Shown here: in pieces, positions 10,580 through 19,057 of the stretch
Position numbering within the stretch: the stretch's first letter is position 1
Layout of the letters: each line of letters starts with the position of its first letter
Source of the DNA: Chimaeribacter coloradensis
GTDB lineage: Bacteria > Pseudomonadota > Gammaproteobacteria > Enterobacterales > Enterobacteriaceae
Length of the DNA stretch: 64,000 nucleotides
Assembly (NCBI RefSeq): GCF_002858715.1
Contig: NZ_PJZH01000015.1
Coordinates: 24,586-88,585 of the forward strand
Direction of reading: 5' to 3'
The notes under the pieces: model-generated
Database searches by the model: none
Seen by the model: only the letters and a program-made list of their open reading frames with translations
Told to the model about the DNA's origin: nothing
Made by a program: the position numbers and the translations under genes

Positions 10580-10618
10580 CTTGTGTACTAGTTAACGGGT
10601 TCGCCGGCGGAAAGTCAA
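10580..10618 (-). promoter_or_regulatory. trp promoter and TrpR operator
   Basis: On the minus strand: -35 TTGACT (10618-10613), a 17-base spacer and -10 TTAACT (10595-10590). The -10 lies inside GTTAACTAGTACACAAG, which matches the E. coli TrpR operator core CTAGTTAACTAGTACGCAAG with few differences (operator about 10580-10603). TrpR bound to Trp should block RNA polymerase here. Confidence 0.92.
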
Positions 10619-10748
10619 CCCTCATTTCTGCGGGTTAGCGTGAAATGATAAAAATGATGAATATGACATAGGGCTGGCATCCGGTTGCCACAATGGGGTA
10701 ACGTGCCGCCACTGCCCCACCGGGGATTCACGTTTTTGCAGGATGACC

Positions 10749-11615
10749 ATGTTGACTGAAGCCACTTCCACCGCCTTTACCCTGTTCGACCTCCACAGCC
10801 ACACCACCGCCTCCGACGGGCTGTTAACGCCCGCGGCGCTGGTGGCACGCGCCGTGGAGATGCGCGTCGGGGTATTGGCGATCACAGACCATGACTCAGT
10901 TGACGGCCTGGCGGCGGCGGCAGAGGCGATCGCGGCGCAACAACTGCCGCTGCGCCTGGTCAACGGGGTGGAGATCTCCACCCTCTGGGAGAACCACGAG
11001 ATCCACATTGTCGGGTTGAACATCGACCCGCAGCACCCAATGATGCAGGCGCTGCTGGCGCAGCAGCGCGACTACCGCCGGCAGCGGGCGGAGGAGATGG
11101 CGCGCCGCCTGGAGAAAGCGCACATCCCCGGCGCACTGGAGGGCGCATTACGCCTGGCAGACGGCGGGGCGGTGACGCGCGGCCACTTCGCCCGTTACCT
11201 GATTGAGGCGGGCAAAGCGGAGAACGTGGCCCAGGTGTTTAAGAAATACCTGGCCAAGGGGAAAACCGGCTACGTTCCGCCCCAGTGGTGTACAATAGAA
11301 CAGGCTATTGATGTTATTCATCAATCTGGCGGTCAGGCGGTGGTGGCTCACCCCGGCCGTTACGATCTCTCAGCAAAATGGCTCAAGCGGTTGCTGGCCT
11401 TTTTTGCTGAGCACGGGGGCGACGCGATGGAAGTGGCCCAGTGCCAGCAGGCCCCCAATGAACGCACACAACTGGCGCAGTATGCGCAACAGTTCCGGTT
11501 GCTGGCCTCGCAGGGCTCGGACTTTCACCAGCCCTGTTCATGGATCGAGCTGGGCCGCAAACTCTGGCTGCCGGGCGGCGTAGAGCCGGTCTGGCGTGAC
11601 TGGACGGTTGCCTGA
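10749..11615 (+). CDS. rnm: RNase AM / 5'-3' exoribonuclease Rnm (YciV, formerly TrpH), PHP domain
   Basis: PHP-domain phosphoesterase that in E. coli trims the 5' ends of rRNAs and degrades short oligoribonucleotides. 288 residues. Metal ligands of the PHP fold are visible as DLHSHTTASDG, TDHDSVDG, HIVGLNID, VVAHPGRYD and GSDFHQP. The ATG at 10749 has an AGGA five bases upstream; an ATG at 10743 overlaps that AGGA and is less likely. It is divergent from the trp operon and 52 bases ahead of yciO, with which it probably forms a transcript. Confidence 0.94.
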   Translation: MLTEATSTAFTLFDLHSHTTASDGLLTPAALVARAVEMRVGVLAITDHDSVDGLAAAAEAIAAQQLPLRLVNGVEISTLWENHEIHIVGLNIDPQHPMMQALLAQQRDYRRQRAEEMARRLEKAHIPGALEGALRLADGGAVTRGHFARYLIEAGKAENVAQVFKKYLAKGKTGYVPPQWCTIEQAIDVIHQSGGQAVVAHPGRYDLSAKWLKRLLAFFAEHGGDAMEVAQCQQAPNERTQLAQYAQQFRLLASQGSDFHQPCSWIELGRKLWLPGGVEPVWRDWTVA

Positions 11616-11667
11616 CGCGCCGGATGCCCGGCATGACGCCGGGATCACAACGAAAAAGAGGTCCCTG

Positions 11668-12288
11668 ATGAGTCAGTTTTTCTATATTCACCCCGAAAAC
11701 CCGCAACTGCGCCTGATTAACCAGACGGTGGACGTGCTGCGCAAAGGCGGGGTGATTGTCTACCCGACCGACTCCGGTTACGCGCTTGGCTGCCGGCTGG
11801 AGGAGAAGGCGGCGATGGAGCGCATCTGCCGCATCCGCCAGCTGGACAGCAACCACAACTTTACGCTGGTCTGCCGCGATCTCAGCGAGCTGGCCACCTA
11901 TGCCTACGTGGATAACACCGCCTTCCGGCTGATTAAAAACAATACGCCGGGCAACTACACTTTCATCCTGAAAGCCACCAAAGAGGTGCCGCGCCGGTTG
12001 ATGAGTGAGAAGCGCAAAACCATCGGCCTGCGGGTGCCCTCCAACCCCATCACCGTGGCGCTGCTGGATGCGCTGAACGAGCCGCTGATGTCGACGACCC
12101 TGATGCTGCCGGGCAACGATTTTGCCGAGTCCGACCCCGATGAGATCAAAGATACCCTGGGCAAACAGGTGGATCTGATTATTCACGGCGGCTCCCTGGG
12201 CCAGCAGCCCACCACGGTCGTGGATCTCACCGACACCACGCCGGAAGTGATCCGCGAAGGGGCGGGCGACCCGGCCCCGTTCCGCTGA
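11668..12288 (+). CDS. yciO: YciO, YrdC/Sua5-like protein
   Basis: 206-residue member of the YrdC/Sua5 family, related to threonylcarbamoyl-AMP synthase (TsaC). Family features visible are VYPTDSGYALGC near residue 32, KRKTIGLRVPSNP and the nucleotide-binding basic cluster RRLMSEKRK. Whether YciO can take part in t6A synthesis in vivo is unsettled. Starts MSQFFYIHPENPQ, as in E. coli, after an AGAGG site. Follows rnm by 52 bases. Confidence 0.93.
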   Translation: MSQFFYIHPENPQLRLINQTVDVLRKGGVIVYPTDSGYALGCRLEEKAAMERICRIRQLDSNHNFTLVCRDLSELATYAYVDNTAFRLIKNNTPGNYTFILKATKEVPRRLMSEKRKTIGLRVPSNPITVALLDALNEPLMSTTLMLPGNDFAESDPDEIKDTLGKQVDLIIHGGSLGQQPTTVVDLTDTTPEVIREGAGDPAPFR

Positions 12289-12296
12289 TCGCCGCT

Positions 12297-12323
12297 GCCC
12301 GGCAACCTCCGCGGTTGCCGGGC
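12297..12323 (+). terminator. hairpin after yciO, possible terminator
   Basis: Perfect 11-bp stem GCCCGGCAACC / GGTTGCCGGGC with a 5-base loop, nine bases past the yciO stop. The downstream tract (GCACACCTCTT) is poor in T, so termination may be weak or Rho-assisted. Confidence 0.55.
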
Positions 12324-12404
12324 GCACACCTCTTGCCATTACGCCTTCCTGTCACGCCCTATTATATTTGGCGTGCCCCGCTATTTTCTTTTCTGTTCAG
12401 GGAT

Positions 12405-12441
12405 AATTTGGCTTAAGTTTCTTTATTAATTTGACTTAAGT
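12405..12441. repeat. direct repeat AATTTGRCTTAAGT in the yciO-rluB spacer
   Basis: Two 14-bp copies at 12405-12418 and 12428-12441 differ at one base and start 23 bp apart (about two helical turns). Each carries a CTTAAG hexamer. A closely similar pair lies in the osmB leader at 31824-31850. This looks like a regulatory element, but I cannot name the binding protein. Confidence 0.5.
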
Positions 12442-12655
12442 GGAATGACTATTCCCTGGCGCAACATGAATTAAGGGTTCCTGTAATTCATTCATTTGTC
12501 ATGATTAATCCCGGCTATTACCTTTCCGTTATTAAACGGTGCAAACGATTATCCGCGCTTAACTGTTCACAATAAGATTAGCCTTATTTATTAATGAGAA
12601 TAATTATGCGTGCACAGAAAAAAGGAGCTGACGATCATCGCTTGCGCCGCCGGGT

Positions 12656-12721
12656 ATGCTGATGATACTGGCAGGGTGCCTGCTGTTCTGGGCGCTGTTG
12701 TTCGGCTGGCTGTTTGGCTGA
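12656..12721 (+). CDS. possible tiny membrane protein, frame apparently broken
   Basis: 21-codon frame MLMILAGCLLFWALLFGWLFG, a single hydrophobic helix, with no good ribosome site of its own. Immediately upstream in another frame, an ATG at 12606 reads MRAQKKGADDHRLRRRVC and stops at 12662, overlapping the hydrophobic frame by seven bases. Together the pieces would make a ~38-residue protein with a charged N-terminus and one membrane helix, much like the small YmiA-type proteins of enterobacteria. Either a frameshift has split the gene or the two are translationally coupled. Existence as a protein is uncertain. Confidence 0.3.
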   Translation: MLMILAGCLLFWALLFGWLFG

Positions 12722-12951
12722 CGCGCCCCCTGGCGGGCACTGGCGCGGCGGGGGCAGAGCCGCCCGATCCTTTCCCCTCTGCGGGCTATAATAGGGAATA
12801 CAAAGCGAGCGTAACTGTGTATAATAGTCGGCTAAACTTTTTATAAGTGATTGATTTATATCAATATTGCTTATAAGCCCCATTCCTGAGCCGCAGAAAT
12901 CTCTTTTGCGGTTTATCTGACGCCTGTGAAGGCGACAACAGAGGTTGCTCA

Positions 12952-13824
12952 ATGAGCGAGAAATTACAGAAAGTTCTGGCGCGGGCCGGCCACGGTTCCC
13001 GCCGCGAAATCGAAGCCATTATCCAGGCCGGCCGCGTCAGCGTAGACGGCAAAGTGGCGACCCTCGGCGACCGTGTCGAGGTCACCGCCGGCATGAAAAT
13101 CCGTATGGACGGCCACGTGGTCTCGATTACGGAATCCACCGAAGCGGTATGCCGCGTACTGGCCTACTACAAACCGGAAGGCGAACTCTGCACCCGTAAT
13201 GACCCGGAAGGCCGCCCGACGGTGTTCGACCGCCTGCCGAAGCTGCGCGGCGCGCGCTGGGTAGCGGTGGGGCGTCTTGACGTCAACACCTCCGGCCTGC
13301 TGCTGTTCACCACCGACGGTGAGCTGGCAAACCGGCTGATGCACCCAAGCCGTGAAGTGGAGCGTGAGTATGCGGTGCGCGTCTTCGGCCAGGTGGATGA
13401 TGAAAAAATCAAACAGCTCAGCCGCGGCGTGCAGCTGGAAGATGGCCCGGCCGCCTTCCGCACCATCACTTATCAGGGTGGTGAAGGGCTGAACCAGTGG
13501 TACAACGTGACCCTCACCGAGGGCCGTAACCGTGAAGTCCGCCGCCTGTGGGAAGCAGTGGGCGTGCAGGTGAGCCGCCTGATCCGCGTGCGCTATGGCG
13601 ATCTGACGCTGCCGAAAGGGCTGCCGCGCGGCGGCTGGACGGAGCTGGATCTGCCGCAGATCAACTACCTGCGTGAGCTGGTGGAGCTGGACCCGGAAAC
13701 CGTCAGCAAAATGCCGGTGGAAAAAGACCGCCGCCGGGTAAAAGCGAACCAGATCCGCCGGGCAGTGAAACGCCACAGCCAGGTGGCCCCGGGCCGCCGC
13801 AGCGCAACCAATAAGCGCGGCTAA
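12952..13824 (+). CDS. rluB: 23S rRNA pseudouridine(2605) synthase RluB
   Basis: Isomerises U2605 of 23S rRNA to pseudouridine. 290 residues. The N-terminal S4 RNA-binding domain (residues 1-60, [20 protein letters not shown]) is followed by an RsuA-type catalytic domain with the catalytic Asp in [14 protein letters not shown] and the [17 protein letters not shown] motif. The C-terminus is a basic tail. The start at 12952 follows AGAGG (12940-12944). A strong terminator follows. Confidence 0.96.
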   Translation: MSEKLQKVLARAGHGSRREIEAIIQAGRVSVDGKVATLGDRVEVTAGMKIRMDGHVVSITESTEAVCRVLAYYKPEGELCTRNDPEGRPTVFDRLPKLRGARWVAVGRLDVNTSGLLLFTTDGELANRLMHPSREVEREYAVRVFGQVDDEKIKQLSRGVQLEDGPAAFRTITYQGGEGLNQWYNVTLTEGRNREVRRLWEAVGVQVSRLIRVRYGDLTLPKGLPRGGWTELDLPQINYLRELVELDPETVSKMPVEKDRRRVKANQIRRAVKRHSQVAPGRRSATNKRG

Positions 13825-13850
13825 TCTATTTCAGGCATCATCTCTCTCTA

Positions 13851-13879
13851 AACCGCAGCTCAGGCTGCGGTTTTTTTTT
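13851..13879 (+). terminator. rluB terminator
   Basis: AACCGCAGC / GCTGCGGTT stem, TCAG loop, then a run of nine T. A canonical intrinsic terminator 27 bases past the rluB stop. Confidence 0.95.
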
Positions 13880-13987
13880 GAATTTTCTGATTTTTCAGTG
13901 ATGAAATTATATAAAAGTAATTTTATTTCAGTAAGATATTCAGCTCTGAAATAAAAATGAATCTTATTTCAATCAATTACAATTAAC

Positions 13988-14222
13988 CCGTGGTAAGGCC
14001 TGTGATATTAATAACCGCCATTGCCTCTGGAAAATGCGCCGCGGCAGGCACATTGTGCGCCTGCCATACCGCCACGCACGCAGGCGTGGGCGGATAAGCC
14101 ACCAGAAAAGAGTGGTGGCGCGTTTCCCGGCAACGGCGGACAGGATTGCCGCATAAACAGCGTGTGAGCAGTGCCCGGCCGCGGGGTTCCCCGGCCTGGG
14201 TAAAGAAAGGAGACCGTCACGG
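13988..14222 (+). promoter_or_regulatory. probable cobalamin (adenosylcobalamin) riboswitch
   Basis: A ~235-base leader upstream of cobS with the layout of the E. coli btuB riboswitch. It opens CCGTG-GT-AAGG-CCTGTGATATTAATA; btuB has a GCCGG-T-CCTGTGAGTTAATA counterpart. It closes with the B12-box-like AGAAAGGAGACC followed by GT-CACGG. CCGTG and CACGG pair to form P1, with GGT/ACC extending it, exactly as GCCGG...ACCTGCCGGC does in btuB. A purine-rich GGGTAAAG and a GCAGTGCCC element lie in between. The fit is by eye; the internal core is not fully assigned. Confidence 0.65.
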
Positions 14223-14223
14223 C

Positions 14224-14260
14224 CCGCCTGCGTAGCCCGGACGCACCCTAAGGCGGTTTT
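14224..14260 (+). terminator. riboswitch expression-platform hairpin
   Basis: Immediately after the aptamer: an outer CCGCC / GGCGG stem and an inner TGCGT / ACGCA stem, then TTTT. Position and form suit a B12-controlled terminator ahead of cobS. Confidence 0.55.
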
Positions 14261-14324
14261 GCGGGTCTCCGGCATGAGTACAACATTAAAGGCTAGGATT
14301 AACATCAATGGACAGATGCTCGCT

Positions 14325-15071
14325 ATGAAAGTGTTTTTGGCAACCTTACAATTTTTAACCCGCCTGCCGGTACCGGCCAACGCCTCCGCGCGCATGAGCG
14401 TGGCAGACTATCCCCGTGGGGTTTACTGGTTCCCGGTCATCGGGCTCATCGTCGGGATGTGCTGCACCATCATCTATATGCTGACGGCCAGCGCCCTGGG
14501 GCCGCTGATGGCGGCGATGCTGGCGGTGACCACCAATGTGCTGGCCACCGGGGCATTCCACCTCAACGGCCTGGCTGACAGCTGTGACGGGCTCTTCTCC
14601 CGCGCGGGCCGGGAGCGGGCGCTGGAGATCATGCGTGACAGCCGCATCGGCACCTATGGTGCCACGGCGGTGGTGCTGTCGTTGCTGATCCGCGTCGGGG
14701 CGATCTACCAGATGAGCGTCAGCGGCTATGCGATGCTGCCGGTGCTGCTTGCCACCCCGCTGCTGGCCCGCGGCATGATGCTGGTACTGATGTTCCGCCA
14801 GAACTATGCGCGGCGGGAAGAGGGGCTGGGCAACCTCTATATCGGCAAGATCTGCCCGCGCCGCTTTGTGATTACGCTGCTGATCACCGTGCTCGGCGTG
14901 GTGCTGCTGTGCGGTGTCATGAGCCTGATCGCGGTGGCGGTGACGCTGTTTGCGGCGCTGATGTTCCGCAGTGCAGTGCAGGAGAAGATTGGCGGCCAGA
15001 CCGGCGACACGCTGGGGGCAGGCAACGAGCTGTTTGAGCTGGTGTTCCTGCTGGCGCTGATGTGGCACTGA
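14325..15071 (+). CDS. cobS: adenosylcobinamide-GDP ribazoletransferase (cobalamin synthase)
   Basis: Integral membrane enzyme joining adenosylcobinamide-GDP to alpha-ribazole (or its phosphate) in the last stage of cobalamin assembly. 248 residues with about six to seven membrane segments. The conserved acidic motif LNGLADSCDGLFSRAGRERALEIMRDSRIGTYG binds Mg2+ and substrate. MKVFLATLQFLTRLPVP matches the family N-terminus; an ATG at 14316 would add three residues. Behind a probable cobalamin riboswitch and upstream of cobT. The cobU gene that usually precedes cobS is absent here. Confidence 0.93.
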   Translation: MKVFLATLQFLTRLPVPANASARMSVADYPRGVYWFPVIGLIVGMCCTIIYMLTASALGPLMAAMLAVTTNVLATGAFHLNGLADSCDGLFSRAGRERALEIMRDSRIGTYGATAVVLSLLIRVGAIYQMSVSGYAMLPVLLATPLLARGMMLVLMFRQNYARREEGLGNLYIGKICPRRFVITLLITVLGVVLLCGVMSLIAVAVTLFAALMFRSAVQEKIGGQTGDTLGAGNELFELVFLLALMWH

Positions 15072-15109
15072 TCTCCCCCCGGCACCCGCGGTGACGGGGC
15101 GGCCCCCTC

Positions 15110-15137
15110 GCCGGGCGGCGTGCGCCCGGCCCTTTTT
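15110..15137 (+). terminator. hairpin between cobS and cobT
   Basis: GCCGGGC / GCCCGGC with a 7-base loop, followed by CCTTTTT. It has intrinsic-terminator form inside the cobST pair, so it may attenuate cobT or mark a second promoter. Confidence 0.6.
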
Positions 15138-15195
15138 CCCCTCAGGCTTTTACGGCAGCGGCATGGCTGCCGCTGCATCACATGGAGAGTAAAAC

Positions 15196-16242
15196 ATGAA
15201 ATCGGTCAACGACATCCCTGACGCCATCGCCCCGCTGGACAGCGCGGCCATGGCCCGCGCCCAGCAACGGCTGGATTCGCTGGTGAAGCCGCCCGGCAGC
15301 ATGGGCCGCCTGGAGAGCCTGGCGGTGCAGCTGGCCGGCATCCGCGGCAGTGAACGCGCCCTGGCGTTGCCGCAGAAAGAGATTGTGGTCATGGCCGCCG
15401 ATCACGGCGTCTGGGAGGAGGGGGTCACCCCGTCACCGCAGGTTGTCACGGCGATTCAGGCGAACAATATCCTGCGCGGCGTCGCGGGGGTCAACGCGAT
15501 GGCGAAAACCGCCGGGGCCCGCGTGACGCTGGTGGATACCGGCATCATCGGCGGCCCGGTGGCCGGGGCGGTGAATGGCCATCAGGGGCAGGGCAGCGGC
15601 AACATCGCCCGCGGCCCGGCGATGTCGCGGGCGCAGGCGGAGCAGATTATCCTGTGGAGCGCCCGCTGGGTGGCGGAGCAGGCCGCCAACGGGCTGGATC
15701 TGCTCGGCGTGGGGGAGCTGGGCATGGGCAATACCACCCCGGCCGCGGCGGTGATCTGCGCCATTACCGGCCAGCCGCCGGAAGAGGTGGTCGGGTTCGG
15801 CGCGAACCTGCCGCCGGAACAGCTGGCGCATAAAGTGGCGGTGGTGCGCCGCGCCCTGGCGACCAACGCGCCGGACGCGCAGGACGGCCTCGGCGTGCTG
15901 GCTGCGGTCGGCGGCTTTGACCTGGCGGCGATGAGCGGGGCGATCCTCGGCGCGGCAGCGGCCGGGATCCCGGTGGTGCTGGACGGCTACCTCTCCTACG
16001 CTTCCGCGCTGGCGGCCTGCCTGATCGCCCCGGCGGCGCGCGACTACCTGATCCCGTCCCACACCTCGGCGGAACGCGGCAGCCAGATCGCGCTGGCCCA
16101 CCTGCAACTGCAACCTTACCTCGATCTGGCCATGCGCCTCGGTGAGGGCAGCGGGGCCGCACTGGCCTTTACGCTGGTTGACGCCGCCTGCGCCATGCAC
16201 AATGAGATGGCAACGCTGGCGGAGTGTAATATTCAGCTTTAA
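15196..16242 (+). CDS. cobT: nicotinate-nucleotide:dimethylbenzimidazole phosphoribosyltransferase
   Basis: Makes alpha-ribazole phosphate from DMB and nicotinate mononucleotide for the lower ligand of cobalamin. 348 residues. The catalytic glutamate (Glu317 in Salmonella) lies in MRLGEGSGAALAF. LVKPPGSMGRLE near the N-terminus and GELGMGNTTPAAA in the middle are family signatures. The ATG at 15196 follows GGAGAG. It is 124 bases after cobS with a hairpin between, and convergent with btuR. Confidence 0.96.
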   Translation: MKSVNDIPDAIAPLDSAAMARAQQRLDSLVKPPGSMGRLESLAVQLAGIRGSERALALPQKEIVVMAADHGVWEEGVTPSPQVVTAIQANNILRGVAGVNAMAKTAGARVTLVDTGIIGGPVAGAVNGHQGQGSGNIARGPAMSRAQAEQIILWSARWVAEQAANGLDLLGVGELGMGNTTPAAAVICAITGQPPEEVVGFGANLPPEQLAHKVAVVRRALATNAPDAQDGLGVLAAVGGFDLAAMSGAILGAAAAGIPVVLDGYLSYASALAACLIAPAARDYLIPSHTSAERGSQIALAHLQLQPYLDLAMRLGEGSGAALAFTLVDAACAMHNEMATLAECNIQL

Positions 16243-16259
16243 CGGCCCGCCGCAGCCGG

Positions 16260-16847
16260 CTACCAGTCAATGCCTTTCTGCGCCATGATCCCGGCGTCAA
16301 AGGCATGTTTCACCGGGCGCATCTCGCTCACCGTATCGGCCCGTTCCAGCAGCTCACGGTGGCAGCCGCGCCCGGTGATAATCACCGTCTGGTGCGCCGG
16401 GCGGGCGTCCAGCGCGGCCATCAGCTCTGCCAGATCCAGGTAGCCGTAACTCACCATGTAGGTCAGCTCATCGAGCAGTACCAGGTCGAGCGCGTCATCG
16501 GCCAGCATCCGCTTGCCGTGCTGCCACACTGCCTGGCAGGCCGCGGTGTCGGTGTCGCGGTTCTGCGTCTCCCAGGTAAAGCCGGTGGCCATCACCTGAA
16601 ACTCCACGCCGTGCGGCTCCAGTAAATTGCGCTCGCCGTTCGGCCACTCCCCCTTGATGAACTGAATCACGCCGGCGCGCAGCCCATGCCCCACGGCGCG
16701 GGTCACGGTGCCGAACGCGGCGGTGGTTTTGCCTTTGCCGTTGCCGGTAAACACCATCAGCAGGCCGCGCGCCTCGCGGGCGGCACTGATGCGGGCATCC
16801 ACCTGTTCTTTGAGTTTTTGCTGGCGCTGCTGGTGGCGGTCGCTCAT
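16260..16847 (-). CDS. btuR: cob(I)yrinic acid a,c-diamide adenosyltransferase (BtuR/CobO)
   Basis: Transfers the adenosyl group of ATP to cob(I)alamin or precursors. 195 residues. The P-loop is TGNGKGKTTAAFG, followed by FIKGEWPNGERN and the DELTYMVSYGYL Walker-B-like segment. The ATG at 16847 gives MSDRHQQRQQK, as in E. coli. Its start lies five bases from the yciK stop, so yciK-btuR form an operon as in E. coli. Functionally it complements the adjacent cobST. Confidence 0.96.
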   Translation of the reverse strand: MSDRHQQRQQKLKEQVDARISAAREARGLLMVFTGNGKGKTTAAFGTVTRAVGHGLRAGVIQFIKGEWPNGERNLLEPHGVEFQVMATGFTWETQNRDTDTAACQAVWQHGKRMLADDALDLVLLDELTYMVSYGYLDLAELMAALDARPAHQTVIITGRGCHRELLERADTVSEMRPVKHAFDAGIMAQKGIDW

Positions 16848-16852
16848 CGCCG

Positions 16853-17614
16853 TCACTCCGCCGGGCCGGGCTTGCGGCCCGGTTGGGCATCGAAACTGAT
16901 GCCGGTTTTGCGGCGGCTGTCATCACCCATCAGGTAAAGGTAGAGCGGCATAATGTCCGCCGGGGTTTTCAGCTTGTTGGCGTCTTCCTGCGGGAAGGCT
17001 GAGGCGCGCATCGCGGTGCGGGTGCCGCCGGGGTTGATGCAGTTCACCCGCAGGGTGGAGTGTTTATACTCCTCGGCCAGCACCTGCATCATGCCTTCGG
17101 TGGCGAACTTGGAGACGGAATACGCGCCCCAGCCCGCGCGCCCCTCACGGCCGACGCTGGACGTGGTGAAGACCAGCGATCCGCCGGAGGATTTCAGCAG
17201 CAGCGGCAACAGCGCCTGGGTCAGCATAAAGGTGGCATTGACGTTGACCTGCATCACCTGGTGCCACTGGGTGATGTCCTGCTGCGCCATCGGCACGATG
17301 TCACCCAGCAGCCCGGCATTGTGCAGCACGCCGTCAAGGCGCGGCAGCTGCTGCGCCAGGGTGTCAGCCACGGCGCGGCAATCCTCCGGGGTGGCGGTGA
17401 GCAGGTCAAAGGTGACCACCTGCGCCGCTTTCAGCCCGGCCTGGGCGATCTGCTGCTGAACGGCCAGCAGCTTGCTTTCGGTACGGCCCAGCAGGATGAC
17501 CTGCGCGCCGAAACGGGCGTAGGTGAGGGCGGCTTCACGGCCGATGCCGTCGCCGGCACCGGTGACCAGAATCAGGCGGTTTTTAAGCAGGTCATACTTT
17601 GGATGATAGTGCAC
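16853..17614 (-). CDS. yciK: YciK family SDR oxidoreductase
   Basis: 253-residue short-chain dehydrogenase. Cofactor motif TGAGDGIG at residues about 19-26, NAG in LHNAGLLG, and catalytic Ser-Tyr-Lys with YSVSK. Substrate not established. The start is a GTG at 17614 with a GAGG site eight bases upstream, giving MHYHPKYDLLKN, which aligns with E. coli MHYQPKQDLL. Confidence 0.94.
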   Translation of the reverse strand: MHYHPKYDLLKNRLILVTGAGDGIGREAALTYARFGAQVILLGRTESKLLAVQQQIAQAGLKAAQVVTFDLLTATPEDCRAVADTLAQQLPRLDGVLHNAGLLGDIVPMAQQDITQWHQVMQVNVNATFMLTQALLPLLLKSSGGSLVFTTSSVGREGRAGWGAYSVSKFATEGMMQVLAEEYKHSTLRVNCINPGGTRTAMRASAFPQEDANKLKTPADIMPLYLYLMGDDSRRKTGISFDAQPGRKPGPAE

Positions 17615-17953
17615 GGGGGTGTCCTCTCGCGGTGGCTTGGGTGCCGGCGGCGCGGGCCGGTCACAGAGACCAGGGGCACGGCGGGAGCAGGCTCAACCGT
17701 CAACGCAACCCTGGCGCGAATCGTGGGTGTTTTCAGGATATTGCACGTTATATGCCTTAAATGGATCGACATTTCAACGAATAACCGCGCTTTCATCCTA
17801 TTCTTTGTAACAAAACAGGAACATGCGTGGCGGTACAGGGGACACCGTGCCACACTCTCAGCCCCGGCCGGGTAGCGTACCGCGAGACGCTGCGGCCGGA
17901 AATGTTTACACTACTCACCTGGACGTTGACTGACAGGAAAAAGGCGGGCATCC
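17615..17953. other. yciK-sohB divergent intergenic region
   Basis: 339 bases without a convincing gene. It must contain the yciK and sohB promoters. I see no strong operator, hairpin with a T-run or small ORF. Confidence 0.6.
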
Positions 17954-19000
17954 GTGGCGTTATTTCTCTCTCTGTATGGGCTGTTTCTGGCCAAAGTCGT
18001 CACCCTGGTGGTGGCAATCGGCGCACTGGTGGTGCTGATCTTCAGCCTGCGGGCGCGCAAAACGCAGCGCCCCGGCGAACTGCAACTCACTGACCTCTCG
18101 GAGCAGTACCGGGATATGCAGCAGGCGATGCGCGATGCGCGGATGGATGAGCCGGCGCGTAAAGCCCGCGCCAGGGCGCTGAAAAAAGAGCGCAAGGCCG
18201 AGGCGAAGCAGGCGAAACACAACGCGAAACAAGGCGTCACCGGCAGCAAACCCTGCCTCTATGTGCTGGATTTCCGCGGCAGCATCGATGCCCACGAAGT
18301 GGCGTCGCTGCGCGAGGAGATCACGGCGGTGCTGGCGGTGGCCACGCCGCAGGATGAGGTGCTGCTGCGCCTCGAAAGCCCGGGCGGGGTGGTGCACGGT
18401 TACGGGCTGGCCGCCTCGCAGCTGACCCGCCTGCGCCAGGCGGGCATCCGGCTGACGGTGGCCGTGGACAAAGTGGCCGCCAGCGGCGGCTACATGATGG
18501 CCTGCGTGGCGGACCGCATCATCGCTGCGCCGTTCGCCATCATCGGTTCTATCGGCGTGGTCGCCCAGATCCCTAACTTCAACCGGCTGCTGAAGAAAAA
18601 CGACATTGACGTCGAGCTGCACACCGCCGGGGAGTTCAAGCGCACCCTGACGCTGTTTGGTGAAAACAGCGAGCAGGGGCGCGAGAAGTTCCGTGAGGAT
18701 CTCAACGAAACCCATCAGCTGTTCAAGGCGTTCGTCAAGCAGCAGCGCCCGTCACTGGACATCGACAGCGTCGCCACCGGCGAGCACTGGTTCGGGCTTC
18801 AGGCGCGTGAAAAAGGGCTGATTGACGCCATCGGCACCAGTGACGATCTGCTGATCGCCGAGATGGAAAACCATGAGGTGGTCAGCGTCCGTTACACCCG
18901 CCGCAAGCGCATGATGGACCGCTTCACCCACAGCGCGGCCGAAAGTGCCGACCGCCTGCTGTTGCGCTGGTGGCAGCGCGGCCAGAAGCCGCTGCTATAA
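17954..19000 (+). CDS. sohB: inner-membrane S49 family peptidase SohB
   Basis: Signal-peptide-peptidase-like serine protease anchored in the inner membrane. 348 residues. One N-terminal membrane segment (residues 7-30), a charged linker rich in Lys/Arg/Ala, then the S49 catalytic domain with nucleophile Ser in DKVAASGGYMMAC and general-base Lys in GEFKRTLTLFGE. Starts with GTG at 17954 after an AGGAAAAAGG site. The C-terminus SADRLLLRWWQRGQKPLL is nearly identical to E. coli. Confidence 0.95.
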   Translation: MALFLSLYGLFLAKVVTLVVAIGALVVLIFSLRARKTQRPGELQLTDLSEQYRDMQQAMRDARMDEPARKARARALKKERKAEAKQAKHNAKQGVTGSKPCLYVLDFRGSIDAHEVASLREEITAVLAVATPQDEVLLRLESPGGVVHGYGLAASQLTRLRQAGIRLTVAVDKVAASGGYMMACVADRIIAAPFAIIGSIGVVAQIPNFNRLLKKNDIDVELHTAGEFKRTLTLFGENSEQGREKFREDLNETHQLFKAFVKQQRPSLDIDSVATGEHWFGLQAREKGLIDAIGTSDDLLIAEMENHEVVSVRYTRRKRMMDRFTHSAAESADRLLLRWWQRGQKPLL

Positions 19001-19025
19001 ATAAAACCGGCGGTTATTAACAAGA

Positions 19026-19047
19026 AAAAGGGGCGTCAGCCCCTTTT
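19026..19047. terminator. bidirectional terminator between sohB and yciN
   Basis: AAAAGGGGC / GCCCCTTTT stem around GTCA, between convergent genes, with A and T tracts on both sides. Confidence 0.85.
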
Positions 19048-19057
19048 AACCGAATGG

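Noticed and set aside
12610..12846. 78-codon frame in the yciO-rluB spacer
   Set aside because: It runs through the hydrophobic mini-ORF in another frame, with mixed composition and no ribosome site.
14250..14275. Minus-strand B12-box-like GCCGGAGACCCGC as a second riboswitch
   Set aside because: On that strand the aptamer would have to lie within cobS coding sequence, so it is most likely part of the plus-strand expression platform.
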